A stretch of DNA of 64,000 nucleotides from Paenibacillus_E qinlingensis. GTDB lineage: Bacteria; Bacillota; Bacilli; Paenibacillales; NBRC-103111. The translations under genes were made by a program, and so were the position numbers. Location: positions 372,001-436,000 of the forward strand of contig NZ_JAQIVH010000003.1 in assembly GCF_028746185.1 (NCBI RefSeq). Direction: 5' to 3'. Of the stretch, positions 8,205 to 16,589 are shown piece after piece. Numbering within the stretch: the stretch's first letter is position 1; the number at the start of each line of letters is the position of its first letter. Below the pieces are notes generated by a model. That model did not search any database and was not told the DNA's origin. It was given only the letters and a program-made list of their open reading frames with translations.

Positions 8205-8627
8205 ATGAGTTTTTGCTGTGGAGCCAGTATGATTGGAACAAAAGGTACTTTGAAGCACATTCGTACACAAATTCACAATGTGCCCATCCTCTTCTGCCCG
8301 GTATGTCACCATATTGAGGTTCACTATTTGGTGGAGAACGAATATGAAATTCTCGCCGAATATGCCCATGGAGATGGCGCTGCTGAAGTCGATTTTATTG
8401 AATACGTAGATGGCAAAGATCATCTGTTACACGACAATTGTGTAAATCACGAAGGTGAGGAACCGCTCGATATTGTTCGCTGTCAAATTGATATGGCGTT
8501 AGATCTGCTAGGATTCGCCAAAACGATTGAGGATCAGGAATGGGAAGAGCAACTAATGAAGCGACTAAAAATGCTTAGCGCACGCCGCGACAAGCTGAAA
8601 AATAAAAAGACCTCTAAGAATTCTTAG
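8205..8627 (+). CDS. Uncharacterised protein with zinc-ribbon-like CCG...CPVC start
   Basis: A 140-residue soluble protein. Cysteines C4, C5, C31 and C34 (CCGAS and FCPVCHH) could bind one zinc ion in a ribbon; the adjacent HH may also contribute. The middle is acidic, and the C-terminus (LMKRLKMLSARRDKLKNKK) is a basic, probably helical tail. AGGAGG precedes the ATG. I do not recognise the family. The last codons and stop lie in a perfect 20-bp palindrome (8611-8630), just before a large terminator structure. It is monocistronic. Confidence 0.75.
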   Translation: MSFCCGASMIGTKGTLKHIRTQIHNVPILFCPVCHHIEVHYLVENEYEILAEYAHGDGAAEVDFIEYVDGKDHLLHDNCVNHEGEEPLDIVRCQIDMALDLLGFAKTIEDQEWEEQLMKRLKMLSARRDKLKNKKTSKNS

Positions 8628-8630
8628 AGG
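8611..8630. repeat. Perfect 20-bp palindrome over a stop codon
   Basis: CCTCTAAGAATTCTTAGAGG equals its own reverse complement and includes the TAG stop of the gene ending at 8627. Confidence 0.85.
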
Positions 8631-8638
8631 TGGGTCTG

Positions 8639-8708
8639 GAAAACCTCCCGTTAATTTTCTGGTTTTTGCTAATTTCGAAGCAAATGACAGAGAATAGCTG
8701 GAGGTTTT
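8639..8708. terminator. Bidirectional branched terminator
   Basis: AAAACCTCC at the left pairs with GGAGGTTTT at the right. Between them ATTTTCTG pairs with CAGAGAAT, and TTGC with GCAA. T runs flank both sides, so it can serve the plus gene at 8205 and the convergent minus gene at 8709. Confidence 0.7.
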
Positions 8709-9482
8709 TTATTTGACTTCCTGCAGCAGCTTTGCAAATTCCTTTTGCAAATCACGGCTAAGGGGAATCTTAACGGAGGTGTGCCTCAAATGAATGACAA
8801 ATCTCCGAGAAGTGGGGAACCCGCTTTCTTTCACGAACGAAACAACATGCCGCAGATTCACTAGATAGCCCTTGAAGGGACTGAACATATGGGGCGTGCT
8901 TTGAGCTAGAATGTCCGATAAATTCGAACTGGATTCCATTTGAGCACCGTTCACCAGATGAATTCTGGAGAGTCGCTTGTCTTCCTTTTCCACAAAGAGA
9001 ATGGCATCTTCGGAGATAGGGAGCTGCGATTTTTGATTTTTAACGGTAATCCACGTTGCTGAACCAGGTTGTGGTTCTTCAGTGATTCGGCTTCGCTCCA
9101 ATTGAATTTCTGCAATCGTTTTGCGAATGGCAGCTTGAAATTTCGGCAGCAAAACAGGTTTGGAAAGAAAGTAGACAGAATCAAGCTCATGAAAGGCGGT
9201 CAAGATATGTTCGGTATTCGTGGTTCCACTAACCATAACTACCTTCATTTGGTACCCTGAAAGGCGTAAGGCTTTCACAACGCTGATACCATCCATTTTA
9301 CCTTCAAGCCCAATGTCCATGAGAAGTATATCAGGTTGCAGCTTATCGTAATCCCGTAGAAATTGTTCCCCGTCCGACACAATCGAAATGACCTGTAATC
9401 CACATTGCTGACAATAGTTTTCAAGTAATTGACCTACCCAGTAGTTATCTTCTACGATGGCGACTGTAAAGCCATGCTTCAT
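8709..9482 (-). CDS. Response regulator with LytTR DNA-binding domain
   Basis: A 257-residue regulator. Residues 5-125 are a receiver domain with the acidic pair E11/D12, phosphoacceptor D56 in LLMDIGLEGKMDG and a KP motif (FLSKPVLLP). Residues about 150-255 form a LytTR domain (SEDAILFVEKEDKR, then HMFSPFKGYLVNL and FVIHLRHTSVKIPLSRDL). LytTR regulators act with GHKL-type kinases in quorum or cell-envelope sensing. No kinase gene is adjacent; the divergent neighbour encodes only a membrane module. GGAGTGAG precedes the ATG. Confidence 0.88.
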   Translation of the reverse strand: MKHGFTVAIVEDNYWVGQLLENYCQQCGLQVISIVSDGEQFLRDYDKLQPDILLMDIGLEGKMDGISVVKALRLSGYQMKVVMVSGTTNTEHILTAFHELDSVYFLSKPVLLPKFQAAIRKTIAEIQLERSRITEEPQPGSATWITVKNQKSQLPISEDAILFVEKEDKRLSRIHLVNGAQMESSSNLSDILAQSTPHMFSPFKGYLVNLRHVVSFVKESGFPTSRRFVIHLRHTSVKIPLSRDLQKEFAKLLQEVK

Positions 9483-9670
9483 GTACGGATCTCACTCCAA
9501 TCCTCTCTAGACAAATGCTGAACTTTTGTCATCTTATACGCTATAACAGCCAACTTAGTCCACATTGAAGGCAAAAGTACGAATATCTTGTATACTTTTA
9601 ATTGTAATCATAAAAATTGTCAAGTTGCTTATCGCATGATTTTGTCGCTTAGAAATGAGGGAAAGCGCAA

Positions 9671-10300
9671 TTGTTCACATGGGTAAAATTGATACTAGCC
9701 ATCATTCATTTTGTTCCCATGCTCTTATTCTCCTTGTTGCTATTTCGGATTCGAATAAAGCCATATTGGAAACAAATATCGCTCGCCGTGCTAGTAGGCT
9801 CACTGCTCTCATTAATTAATAATTCGCCTTTAATATCGGTTTGCATCATAAGTATCTTACTTATGTGTGTATGGAAATATCGGTTTGTACCTGCTTTACT
9901 TATAGCACTTTCGGGATACATTATGCCAGTTCTCATATCTACGACAGTCATAGTTTGCATCAGTTTAACCCAAGACGAAGTTTATAACGTGTTTAAAAAT
10001 GATCTTACCCTTTTTTGTGTGACGCGATTCTTTATTTTGCTGGGGGTAATCGCATTTCTGATGACGTTACATAAGCGGAGATTAGGATTTACCTTTCTTT
10101 CGCATTATACGAGAATCCCGTTCAATCGAGAAAATGTCGGGGCTTATTTATACATGATCGTTGTTATTATTGGCATGATCTACCGTCATTCTCTAAGTGA
10201 TAATGTATTCAGTGTCGTGATGCCTATTCAGCTATTGAGTATGGCAACGATTCTCTTCATCTATGTTATGCTAAGTAAAGAACTTGGCTTTCAACGATGA
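9671..10300 (+). CDS. Polytopic membrane protein resembling the sensor half of an Agr-type kinase
   Basis: A 209-residue, strongly hydrophobic protein with about six membrane segments. The last part (FLSHYTRIPFNRENVGAYLYMIVVIIGM and the final LSKELGFQR) resembles the membrane sensor domain placed before the catalytic core of GHKL histidine kinases, but the protein stops there and has no His box or ATPase domain. The divergent LytTR regulator fits such a system. The start is a TTG with GAGGGA upstream. Its 3' end overlaps the convergent XRE gene by 30 bp. The resemblance is my judgement and needs a profile search. Confidence 0.65.
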   Translation: MFTWVKLILAIIHFVPMLLFSLLLFRIRIKPYWKQISLAVLVGSLLSLINNSPLISVCIISILLMCVWKYRFVPALLIALSGYIMPVLISTTVIVCISLTQDEVYNVFKNDLTLFCVTRFFILLGVIAFLMTLHKRRLGFTFLSHYTRIPFNRENVGAYLYMIVVIIGMIYRHSLSDNVFSVVMPIQLLSMATILFIYVMLSKELGFQR

Positions 10301-10912
10301 GGGACAGGGATTACCCATTGGATCCAAAGCGTGTCCATTATTAAATGCAACATAATCAAGAATAGTTTGATGATACTTCTTCTGTGGTATTGCTGCGGCA
10401 ATGATGAAGGGTGCATTTTCATATGTATCAAAATAAAGTTTGCCTTCTGATGAGGCATACTTTTTTATTTTGTTTAGATTTACGAAAAGATGCATATCCA
10501 TTTTCACAAAATGATGCTCTGTTAATGTTTCAATAAAATGCGTGAAGGCCACGAGAGATTCGACTTGTTCTTCCCGCATGCCGTCCTCTGAGTAGTAGAT
10601 AATCGATTGGATACCGAATTCAACATACCAGATTGTATCCAGATTGGCTTGCCCTGGCTTCGACCATGTGGAAGTTTCCTCTAAATATCCTGCCTTTTTA
10701 AGTAAATCCGTATACGGGTATTGATAAGCTTGTGCCAACTTTCTCAAGGTTTCAGGAGAAGGTTTAATGACATCATTGGTCGTTCGATTACGACCCAGTT
10801 CCAAATCTCTAATATATGCATGAGATAGGCCGCTCTTATTAGCTGCTTTACGCAATGAAGCTTTGCCTCGTAACGTTTCAAGAAATTTACCGAAGTTATT
10901 GCTTGCTTCCAT
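10271..10912 (-). CDS. XRE-family helix-turn-helix regulator
   Basis: A 213-residue protein if started at the ATG at 10912, which has GGGGAGGTG six bases upstream; an in-frame start at 10951 lacks one. Residues about 8-70 form a Cro/C1-type helix-turn-helix (FGKFLETLRGKASLRKAANK, then SHAYIRDLELGRN and SPETLRKLAQAYQYPYTDLLKKAGY). The rest (about 80-213) is an unrecognised region, perhaps a ligand or dimer domain. It is convergent with the membrane protein gene and divergent from sigI. Targets are unknown. Confidence 0.85.
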   Translation of the reverse strand: MEASNNFGKFLETLRGKASLRKAANKSGLSHAYIRDLELGRNRTTNDVIKPSPETLRKLAQAYQYPYTDLLKKAGYLEETSTWSKPGQANLDTIWYVEFGIQSIIYYSEDGMREEQVESLVAFTHFIETLTEHHFVKMDMHLFVNLNKIKKYASSEGKLYFDTYENAPFIIAAAIPQKKYHQTILDYVAFNNGHALDPMGNPCPSSLKAKFFT

Positions 10913-11111
10913 ATGAGACACCTCCCCTGTCGTACCACCTCTATTCAACATTGCTCATCTGAGAGGGCATCGTGATAGAGGTTTTCTTAATATTATAAAG
11001 GATAGATAAAGCAATTGAAACCGTAATCAAGGGTTTATTTGCCAGTAGGTGCTCATTTAGAGATCTATGTTATAATGAATCAGCAAATTATTTATATATT
11101 TCATCCTACGT

Positions 11112-11142
11112 ACCCCCCGAATTGTTATATATAAGGACGAAA
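11112..11142 (+). promoter_or_regulatory. SigI-type autoregulatory promoter candidate
   Basis: ACCCCCC at 11112-11118 and CGAAA at 11138-11142 match the -35 (ACCCCC) and -10 (CGAA) elements reported for SigI-type promoters, as I recall them. It lies 24 bp before the sigI start. The sigI operon of Bacillus is known to be autoregulated. Confidence 0.6.
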
Positions 11143-11165
11143 CTACTATACTGTGAGGTGGAAAG

Positions 11166-11954
11166 GTGCTACTGGTACTATTCAAAAAGTTTCTGGGAAA
11201 GAATGAGTCCCATGGAAAAAATGAACCGCAAGCCTCTTCACTCGAGGTAACTATACATCAGATTCAAGAGGGAGACCTACGACTAAGGAATCAATTTATT
11301 GCAGATTATCAGCCCTATATTGCGAAAGTAACGAGCAGGTTTTGCAAGAGATTCATTGATCCAGCAAGAGATGATGAATTTAGCATTGCCTTAGCAGCTT
11401 TTAATGAAGCTATTAATCAATACTCTTCGGTTATGGGAAGATCATTTCTTGGTTTCGCAGAGACAGTTATTAGGCGAAGGCTCATTGATTTTATTCGTAA
11501 AGAGCAACGCTTCAAAGGGCAAATCCCTTATAGCTCGTTTGATCAAGAAGATGATGAAGATAACTTAATGAATCCAATTGAGGTTCATCAAGCCATCGAA
11601 GCCTATGAGAAGCAGAAGGGTTTAGAAGAAAGGCGAAGTGAAATTATTGATTTTAATCGCTGCTTAAGTGATTTTGACATTAATTTCTCGGAATTAACGG
11701 ATGCCTCCCCCAAGCATGACGACTCAAGGCAGATGCTGTTCGGTATCGGCCGCACACTTGCACAGGATTCAGAGCTTATGCGCACTCTGTTGACGAAACG
11801 ACAGCTGCCAATTAAAGAGCTGCTCGAGCAAGTTCAAGTATCTAGAAAGACCTTGGAACGAAATCGTAAGTACATCATTGCCATTGCACTTATTTTTAAC
11901 GGTCCATATCCATATTTACGGGATTACTTACATATTCGTGATGAAGAAAGTTGA
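11166..11954 (+). CDS. sigI: RNA polymerase sigma factor SigI
   Basis: A 262-residue sigma-70-family factor of the SigI group, which directs heat-shock, cell-wall or polysaccharide-related genes depending on species. The N-terminal half carries the region 2-like core (QEGDLRLRNQFIADYQPYIAKV, then DEFSIALAAFNEAINQY and FLGFAETVIRRRLIDFIRKE). The C-terminal part contains the SigI-specific helix region ending IKELLEQVQVSRKTLERNRKYI, likely -35 recognition. Identity is strongly supported by the rsgI gene 19 bp downstream. The start is GTG at 11166 after GAGGTGGAAAG. A SigI-like promoter sits directly upstream. Confidence 0.92.
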   Translation: MLLVLFKKFLGKNESHGKNEPQASSLEVTIHQIQEGDLRLRNQFIADYQPYIAKVTSRFCKRFIDPARDDEFSIALAAFNEAINQYSSVMGRSFLGFAETVIRRRLIDFIRKEQRFKGQIPYSSFDQEDDEDNLMNPIEVHQAIEAYEKQKGLEERRSEIIDFNRCLSDFDINFSELTDASPKHDDSRQMLFGIGRTLAQDSELMRTLLTKRQLPIKELLEQVQVSRKTLERNRKYIIAIALIFNGPYPYLRDYLHIRDEES

Positions 11955-11973
11955 ATGAAAGGAAGAACAGCGC

Positions 11974-13371
11974 ATGAACAAGGGGATCGTAATGGAATTA
12001 AGCGAGGGCTCCATTATTGTAATGAATTCAGAGGGGCGTTTTGATAAGTTACCAAGGGGGACGCGCAGCTGTGAGTTAGGTGAAGAGATTCTCTACTCAC
12101 CCGTGAAGCGTCGGTTACAAGTACCGCAAATGGCGGTCGTTTCAGCATTAGCTGCTGCGATTGTTGTATGTTTCGTTCTGGTCTCAACCTTGTCTGGCGG
12201 CGTGCCAGGCAATAGCGTTGTTGCGTACGTAACGATTGATATTAATCCAAGTGTTGAGATTGGTATCGATAATAATGAGATTGTTCGTGACCTGCATGGA
12301 CTGAATACCGACGGTGAGGATTTAATTCAAGCTTTAGTTTTTGAAGGTAAATCCTTAGAGGTTGTAACGTCTGATATTCTCGATAAAGCCGAACAAGGGG
12401 CATTGGCCAAAGGCGAAGGAGATATTATCATTTCCTCAACGGTTGTAGGAGCCAAAACAACGGTCAGCGACGAAGCCATTGCGACGAAGCTGAAAGCTCA
12501 GGTCAATAAACATATCGAAGACAGTCATCCAGATCAAGTAAAGAATTATGAAGTGCAAGCCTTCGCTGCGCCACAAGAAGTAAGGCAGGAAGCGAAAGCA
12601 AGTGGTGTATCCGCAGGTAAATATGCGATCTATCTCAATGCCATTGATAATGGTGCGAAAGTATCGCTGGATGACATCAAAACGACTTCCATTCATCAAC
12701 TTGCGAAGGACAACGGTGGTATTCAAACATTTGTTAAACCGGATAAGCCGATTGATAAGTCTTCTTTGCAAAGATTACTTGCTGATGAGAAGTCAGGAAA
12801 GCTCAGTGAACGAGCAGGGCAAACTTCCGTTGCCAAATCCGGTGCAGGTAATTCACCTAATAAAGATGATAAAGACAGTAAAAATAACAACGGCAAGGGT
12901 AACAACGCAGGGAGTAATACCCCAGGCAAAGTGACTAAGAAACCGACGCCGACACCAACATCGAAGAATGATAGAGACAAGAATGACAATAACGGTAGAA
13001 ATAATAACAACGATAATAATAACAATGGTAAGAACAACGGTAATGACAAGAACAACGGAAACGATAAGAACAATAACGATAATAAAGATGATCACAAACC
13101 AACCCCAAAGCCGGGTCGCAAGGATGATGACGACGATGGGAAGAAACCAACGGTAACGAAGAAACCTACAGCTACACCACAGGCAACGCCAACACCAAAA
13201 GCAACATCAACACCAAAGGCAACATCGACACCTAAGGTAACTGCGAAGCCTACAGTGAAACCAACAAGTTCAAGTAAACCCACGATAAACCCAAAATTCC
13301 CAGGTATTAATTGGGACTGGGGAAACAATGACCGGGACGACAATGGTAATCAAAATGAGGGAAGACGTTAA
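11974..13371 (+). CDS. rsgI: Anti-sigma factor RsgI with disordered extracellular tail
   Basis: A 465-residue membrane anti-sigma factor that holds SigI inactive. Residues 1-50 are the cytoplasmic RsgI_N domain (GIVMELSEGSIIVMNSEGRF), 52-72 the membrane helix, and 80-270 the extracellular conserved domain. The latter contains DINPSVEIGID; in RsgI proteins cleavage occurs between the Asn and Pro, here N91-P92. From about 285 the protein is low in complexity: Asn/Lys/Asp runs, then TPTPK-type repeats, ending in GINWDWGNNDRDDN. Unlike clostridial RsgI proteins, no carbohydrate-binding domain is visible at the C-terminus. Activation by regulated proteolysis after N-P cleavage is established in Bacillus; here it is inferred. 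A terminator follows. Confidence 0.92.
   Translation: MNKGIVMELSEGSIIVMNSEGRFDKLPRGTRSCELGEEILYSPVKRRLQVPQMAVVSALAAAIVVCFVLVSTLSGGVPGNSVVAYVTIDINPSVEIGIDNNEIVRDLHGLNTDGEDLIQALVFEGKSLEVVTSDILDKAEQGALAKGEGDIIISSTVVGAKTTVSDEAIATKLKAQVNKHIEDSHPDQVKNYEVQAFAAPQEVRQEAKASGVSAGKYAIYLNAIDNGAKVSLDDIKTTSIHQLAKDNGGIQTFVKPDKPIDKSSLQRLLADEKSGKLSERAGQTSVAKSGAGNSPNKDDKDSKNNNGKGNNAGSNTPGKVTKKPTPTPTSKNDRDKNDNNGRNNNNDNNNNGKNNGNDKNNGNDKNNNDNKDDHKPTPKPGRKDDDDDGKKPTVTKKPTATPQATPTPKATSTPKATSTPKVTAKPTVKPTSSSKPTINPKFPGINWDWGNNDRDDNGNQNEGRR
12850..13300 (+). repeat. Low-complexity coding repeats in rsgI
   Basis: Imperfect AAC/AAT/GAT/AAG-rich units (12870-13090) give Asn/Lys/Asp runs; ACACCAAAAGCAACATC-type units (13180-13260) give Thr-Pro-Lys repeats. 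The bias opens several long false frames on other strands. Confidence 0.8.
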
Positions 13372-13378
13372 AGAAAGA

Positions 13379-13409
13379 GCACCTGAGGCATTTGTCTCAG
13401 GTGTTTTTG
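13379..13409 (+). terminator. Terminator after rsgI
   Basis: CACCTGAG and CTCAGGTG form a stem around GCATTTGT, followed by TTTTT. Confidence 0.9.
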
Positions 13410-13482
13410 CATGTAAGCAACCTAGTGAACAGCATGGAAAGTAGAACTGACTTGTATTACAATATTGAAGTGAAGAAGGAAA

Positions 13483-13558
13483 GCTCTTGCGGGAGAGCAT
13501 GAGGAAGAAGAGCAAGTTAATCTGGTAGTGAACCAGCAAACCTGAGGGGGAATAGGGC
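13483..13558 (+). promoter_or_regulatory. Leader with two small hairpins before the AKR gene
   Basis: GCTCTT (13483-13488) can pair with AAGAGC (13508-13513); an alternative pairs CTTGC with GCAAG in the same place. CTGGT (13522-13526) pairs with ACCAG (13532-13536). The ribosome site GAGGGGG follows. I do not recognise a riboswitch class. Confidence 0.35.
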
Positions 13559-14572
13559 TTGAAATATTCAACATTTGGGAAGTCAGGTTATAAAGTGTCG
13601 TCATTAGGGTTTGGCGCCATGAATTTGCCTAGCGTACCCTTGGAACAAGCGAGAGAAGCGCTTAATTATGCTTTGGATCATGGCATTAATTACATAGATA
13701 CTGCGGCAGCTTATAGGAATAGTGAAGAAATTATCGGAGAGTGTATCTCGCATCGAAGACAGGAATATTTCCTGGCAACGAAAACGGGGGCACGCGATTA
13801 CGCTACTGCGAAAGCGGAAATTGAGCGAAGCTTGGTACGCATGAAGACCGATCATGTTGATTTATTACAAATTCACTATGTGAATAATGTAACGGAATAC
13901 AAGAAAGCGATGGAAGTCGGTGGAGCCTACGAGGCTGCGTTAGAAGCTCAGCGAGAGGGTAAAGTGCGTTTTATCGGCATTTCGGGACATCGTCCAGATC
14001 TACTTGTTAAATGGATCGCGAATGAGCAATTCTCGCAAATATTATTTCATCTTAACTTGGCACAGCCTTTCGCCTTGGATGAGCTAATTCCCAAAGCGGC
14101 AGAGATGGACTTGATGCGGGTAGCGATGAAACCCTTGTCAGGTGGATTCATTCAACCCGTGGATCGGGCAATCCGCTATCCGTATAGCCAAGATGTGCAT
14201 GTGACGATTTCTGGGATGGTCAGCGTTAAGGAAGTACAAGAGAATTTGGACGCGCAACAAAGGGAAGTAGGCCCAGAGGAGCGCCGTGAGCTAGAACAGC
14301 TTGCACTTGAATTAGGTGAGCACGATTGCAGACGGTGTAATTATTGCTCTTGTCCTTTGGAAATACCGATCCCTGACGTGATGATCGCGAGTAAGTTCAG
14401 GGAGAAATTCGGCTTGTTGCCGAAGGGGGATGGATTTTTCAAGCGGCATCAGGAAAAAATAACAAGCTGTGCAGACCATGATCCTTGTAAAGTGGTCCCA
14501 CTATGTGAAGCGAAGTGTCCGTACCAACTTCCGATGTCGTCGGTGGTGCAGAAGGCTGCTTCGTTTTATTAG
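13559..14572 (+). CDS. Aldo/keto reductase with cysteine-rich (Fe-S-like) C-terminal extension
   Basis: A 337-residue protein. Residues 1-270 are an NAD(P)H-dependent aldo/keto reductase barrel with the catalytic tetrad D47, Y52, K75 and H106. The C-terminal part carries CRRCNYCSCP and later CADHDPCKVVPLCEAKCPYQLPM. These spacings resemble 4Fe-4S ferredoxin-like motifs found in a subgroup of AKR proteins, suggesting an iron-sulfur cluster or zinc. The substrate is not predictable. The start is TTG at 13559, with GAGGGGG about nine bases upstream. It is monocistronic, between the rsgI terminator and a repeat-containing gap. Confidence 0.85.
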   Translation: MKYSTFGKSGYKVSSLGFGAMNLPSVPLEQAREALNYALDHGINYIDTAAAYRNSEEIIGECISHRRQEYFLATKTGARDYATAKAEIERSLVRMKTDHVDLLQIHYVNNVTEYKKAMEVGGAYEAALEAQREGKVRFIGISGHRPDLLVKWIANEQFSQILFHLNLAQPFALDELIPKAAEMDLMRVAMKPLSGGFIQPVDRAIRYPYSQDVHVTISGMVSVKEVQENLDAQQREVGPEERRELEQLALELGEHDCRRCNYCSCPLEIPIPDVMIASKFREKFGLLPKGDGFFKRHQEKITSCADHDPCKVVPLCEAKCPYQLPMSSVVQKAASFY

Positions 14573-14663
14573 GGGAGAGGCTGCCAAAAAAGTAGGGACC
14601 GTTACTGTATGATGGGTTCGTGCACGGACAGGCGGGTCCAGTTAGTTGGTCAGTTTAGACGAA

Positions 14664-14848
14664 TAACTGGAAAAAATACATCTAATTTTGACTAAAAACA
14701 GAGGTTTAGAGGAATAGATGGATTTTATGTAGTTAATATGGCTAGATTGGCTTGGAATCAGCAGATAGGCGGAGAATAACTGGAGGTTTTCCAGTTAAAT
14801 GGAATTTTCGGCGTGAAGGGAAGAAATTAACTGGAGTTTTTCCAGTTA
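14664..14848. repeat. Four-unit 21-bp palindrome array (locus A)
   Basis: Four 21-bp units of form TA-N17-TA start at 14664, 14715, 14777 and 14828 (spacing 51, 62, 51). Each is an imperfect inverted repeat with half-sites TAACTGGA, TAGATGGA, TAACTACA or TAGATGTA; units 3 and 4 are near-perfect hairpins. It fills the middle of the 407-bp gap between the AKR gene and pepA. A related TCCAGTTAGTTGG occurs at 14638 and again at 14841. No gene is seen in the gap. Confidence 0.85.
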
Positions 14849-14979
14849 GTTGGTGGGGCAATCGGAGAGGGAAGCAAGACAGGGAAGCAATACAGGAAAT
14901 AGGTATCGCCTTGAGTGACGAATAGTGGGAAGACCACAAGTAAGAATTGAAATACGGACGAGGGTAGGGATCATTTCCT

Positions 14980-16488
14980 ATGTTTACAAAAATAACGAAT
15001 GTTACAACAGAGGTTTACACCTCGTTGCTAGATAACACAATAGGGGCAGACGCGATTCTCGTCTGCCTCACGGAAGCGGAGCTGCGCCAGGACGGCGTCC
15101 TCGGCCAGCCGCAGCTCGACCAGGCCCTTGAGCGCTTGCGCGCAAAGGGCCTATTCACGGGCGCCTCAGGCGAGCTCGAGGCGCTGCCGACCCACGGGCT
15201 GCTGCCGTACGCGTACGTGCTGATTGCGGGGCTCGGCCCCGCAATCACGCGCGATACGCTGCGCGCAGCCGCGGTCTTTGCAGCGCGCAAGATGCTCGCG
15301 CTGCAGTTCGAACGCTTGGCGCTGAAGCTGCCAAGCGGGTTCGACACCCGGTCAGCCGCCTCGGCGCTGACCGAAGGGCTGCTCCTCGGTACGTACCGCA
15401 TCGCGGCGTACCGCAAGAACGAGCCTGCGCGCGCAGAGCTGCGCCAGGCGGTGTTGCTCACAGAAGCGGCTGCGGATGCAGCGCTTCTGAAGCAAGCGAT
15501 CGCAGCCGCTGAGGCGGTTGCGGAGGGCACGAACTATGCCCGGGATCTCACGAACCTCCCGGGCAACAAGCTTGTGCCGGCTTCCCTCGCAGAGGAATCC
15601 ATCAAACTCGCCCAGCACTATGGCTTCGCCATAGAAGTGCTGGATGAGCACGAAATCGCCGCCCGCGGGATGGGCGGCCTCACGGCGGTGGGCGCGGGCA
15701 GCGTCCACCCGCCCCGCATGATCACCCTGCGTTACACGGGTGATCCGGGCAATGCCGACGTGCTGGGCCTCGTCGGCAAGGGCGTGACCTTCGATACCGG
15801 CGGTATCTCGATGAAAAAGCCCGACGGCATGGAAGAAATGATCAGTGATATGGGCGGAGCCGCCACTCTGCTCGGTGCTCTGCACGTCGTCGGTCAATTG
15901 AAGCCGAAGGTGAATCTGGTTGTGGTTATTCCCGCAGCGGAGAATATGACGTCAGGTACGGCATACCGTCCTGGTGACATCGTCACGATGCTCAGCGGGC
16001 ATTCCGTGGAGGTGCTGAATACCGACGCGGAGGGTCGTATTATTTTGGCAGAGGGAATCACCTACGCGAAAGCGCAAGGGGCGAACCGCCTGATCGACGT
16101 AGCGACATTAACGGGCGCAATTTTGATCTCGTTTGCTGATATCGCAACAGGGGCTGTTACGAATGACGATGAATTCATAAAGCCATTTCTGCAAGCAGCA
16201 GGGGCTGCTGGTGAGAAAGTATGGCAGCTTCCGAACTATCCAGAATACCGTGCGATGTTGAAAAGTGACGTAGCGGATATCAAAAACGCGACCTCCTCTG
16301 ACCGTTGGGCAGGCGCAATTACAGCGGGGCTGTTCATTGGATACTTCGCGGAAGAAACGCCGTGGATCCATCTGGATACCGGTGGCACAGCTTGGCTATG
16401 GTCGGCCAAAGGCATCGAGCCCAAAGGGGCAACCGGTGTTATGGTTCGTACGTTAGCGGCGTATTTGTGCGGGGAGCTCCTCACTTAA
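14980..16488 (+). CDS. pepA: Leucyl aminopeptidase (M17, PepA type)
   Basis: A 502-residue cytosolic metallo-exopeptidase that removes N-terminal residues from peptides. The C-terminal catalytic domain (about 190-500) has the family motifs: GKGVTFDTGG with a metal-binding lysine and aspartate, the SDMGGAATLLGALH helix, MTSGTAYRPGD, and the M17 signature NTDAEGR that supplies metal ligands. The N-terminal domain (1-175) is the usual macro-like domain. Length is normal. The codons from about 15060 to 15880 are far richer in GC than the rest of the gene. The gene stands alone and ends in a strong terminator. No obvious AGGAGG precedes the ATG, so the start is likely but not certain. Confidence 0.93.
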   Translation: MFTKITNVTTEVYTSLLDNTIGADAILVCLTEAELRQDGVLGQPQLDQALERLRAKGLFTGASGELEALPTHGLLPYAYVLIAGLGPAITRDTLRAAAVFAARKMLALQFERLALKLPSGFDTRSAASALTEGLLLGTYRIAAYRKNEPARAELRQAVLLTEAAADAALLKQAIAAAEAVAEGTNYARDLTNLPGNKLVPASLAEESIKLAQHYGFAIEVLDEHEIAARGMGGLTAVGAGSVHPPRMITLRYTGDPGNADVLGLVGKGVTFDTGGISMKKPDGMEEMISDMGGAATLLGALHVVGQLKPKVNLVVVIPAAENMTSGTAYRPGDIVTMLSGHSVEVLNTDAEGRIILAEGITYAKAQGANRLIDVATLTGAILISFADIATGAVTNDDEFIKPFLQAAGAAGEKVWQLPNYPEYRAMLKSDVADIKNATSSDRWAGAITAGLFIGYFAEETPWIHLDTGGTAWLWSAKGIEPKGATGVMVRTLAAYLCGELLT

Positions 16489-16498
16489 TCTTTTCAAA

Positions 16499-16577
16499 AA
16501 AAATCACCCACGCTTGAAACCTCTCTGACCTACTTGTTATGTGTAGGCAGAGATCTCAAGCGTTGGGTGATTTTTAT
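16499..16577. terminator. Large bidirectional terminator between pepA and the minus-strand membrane gene
   Basis: AAATCACCCACGCTTGA pairs with TCAAGCGTTGGGTGATTT, with an inner GACCTAC/GTAGG hairpin. A and T runs flank the stem, so it works in both directions. Confidence 0.9.
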
Positions 16578-16589
16578 ATTATGCGGCTA

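Noticed and set aside
12436..13343. Several long open frames on other strands over rsgI
   Set aside because: They arise from the low-complexity Asn/Lys/Asp and Thr/Pro codons of rsgI; their translations are repetitive and have no ribosome sites.
14573..14979. Insertion sequence remnant or MITE as an explanation of array A
   Set aside because: No terminal inverted repeats around the array, no target duplication and no transposase fragment could be seen; a mobile origin remains possible but unsupported.
15015..15897. Minus-strand frames over pepA
   Set aside because: Antisense frames in the GC-rich part of pepA; rich in Arg/Ser/Ala and without a start signal.
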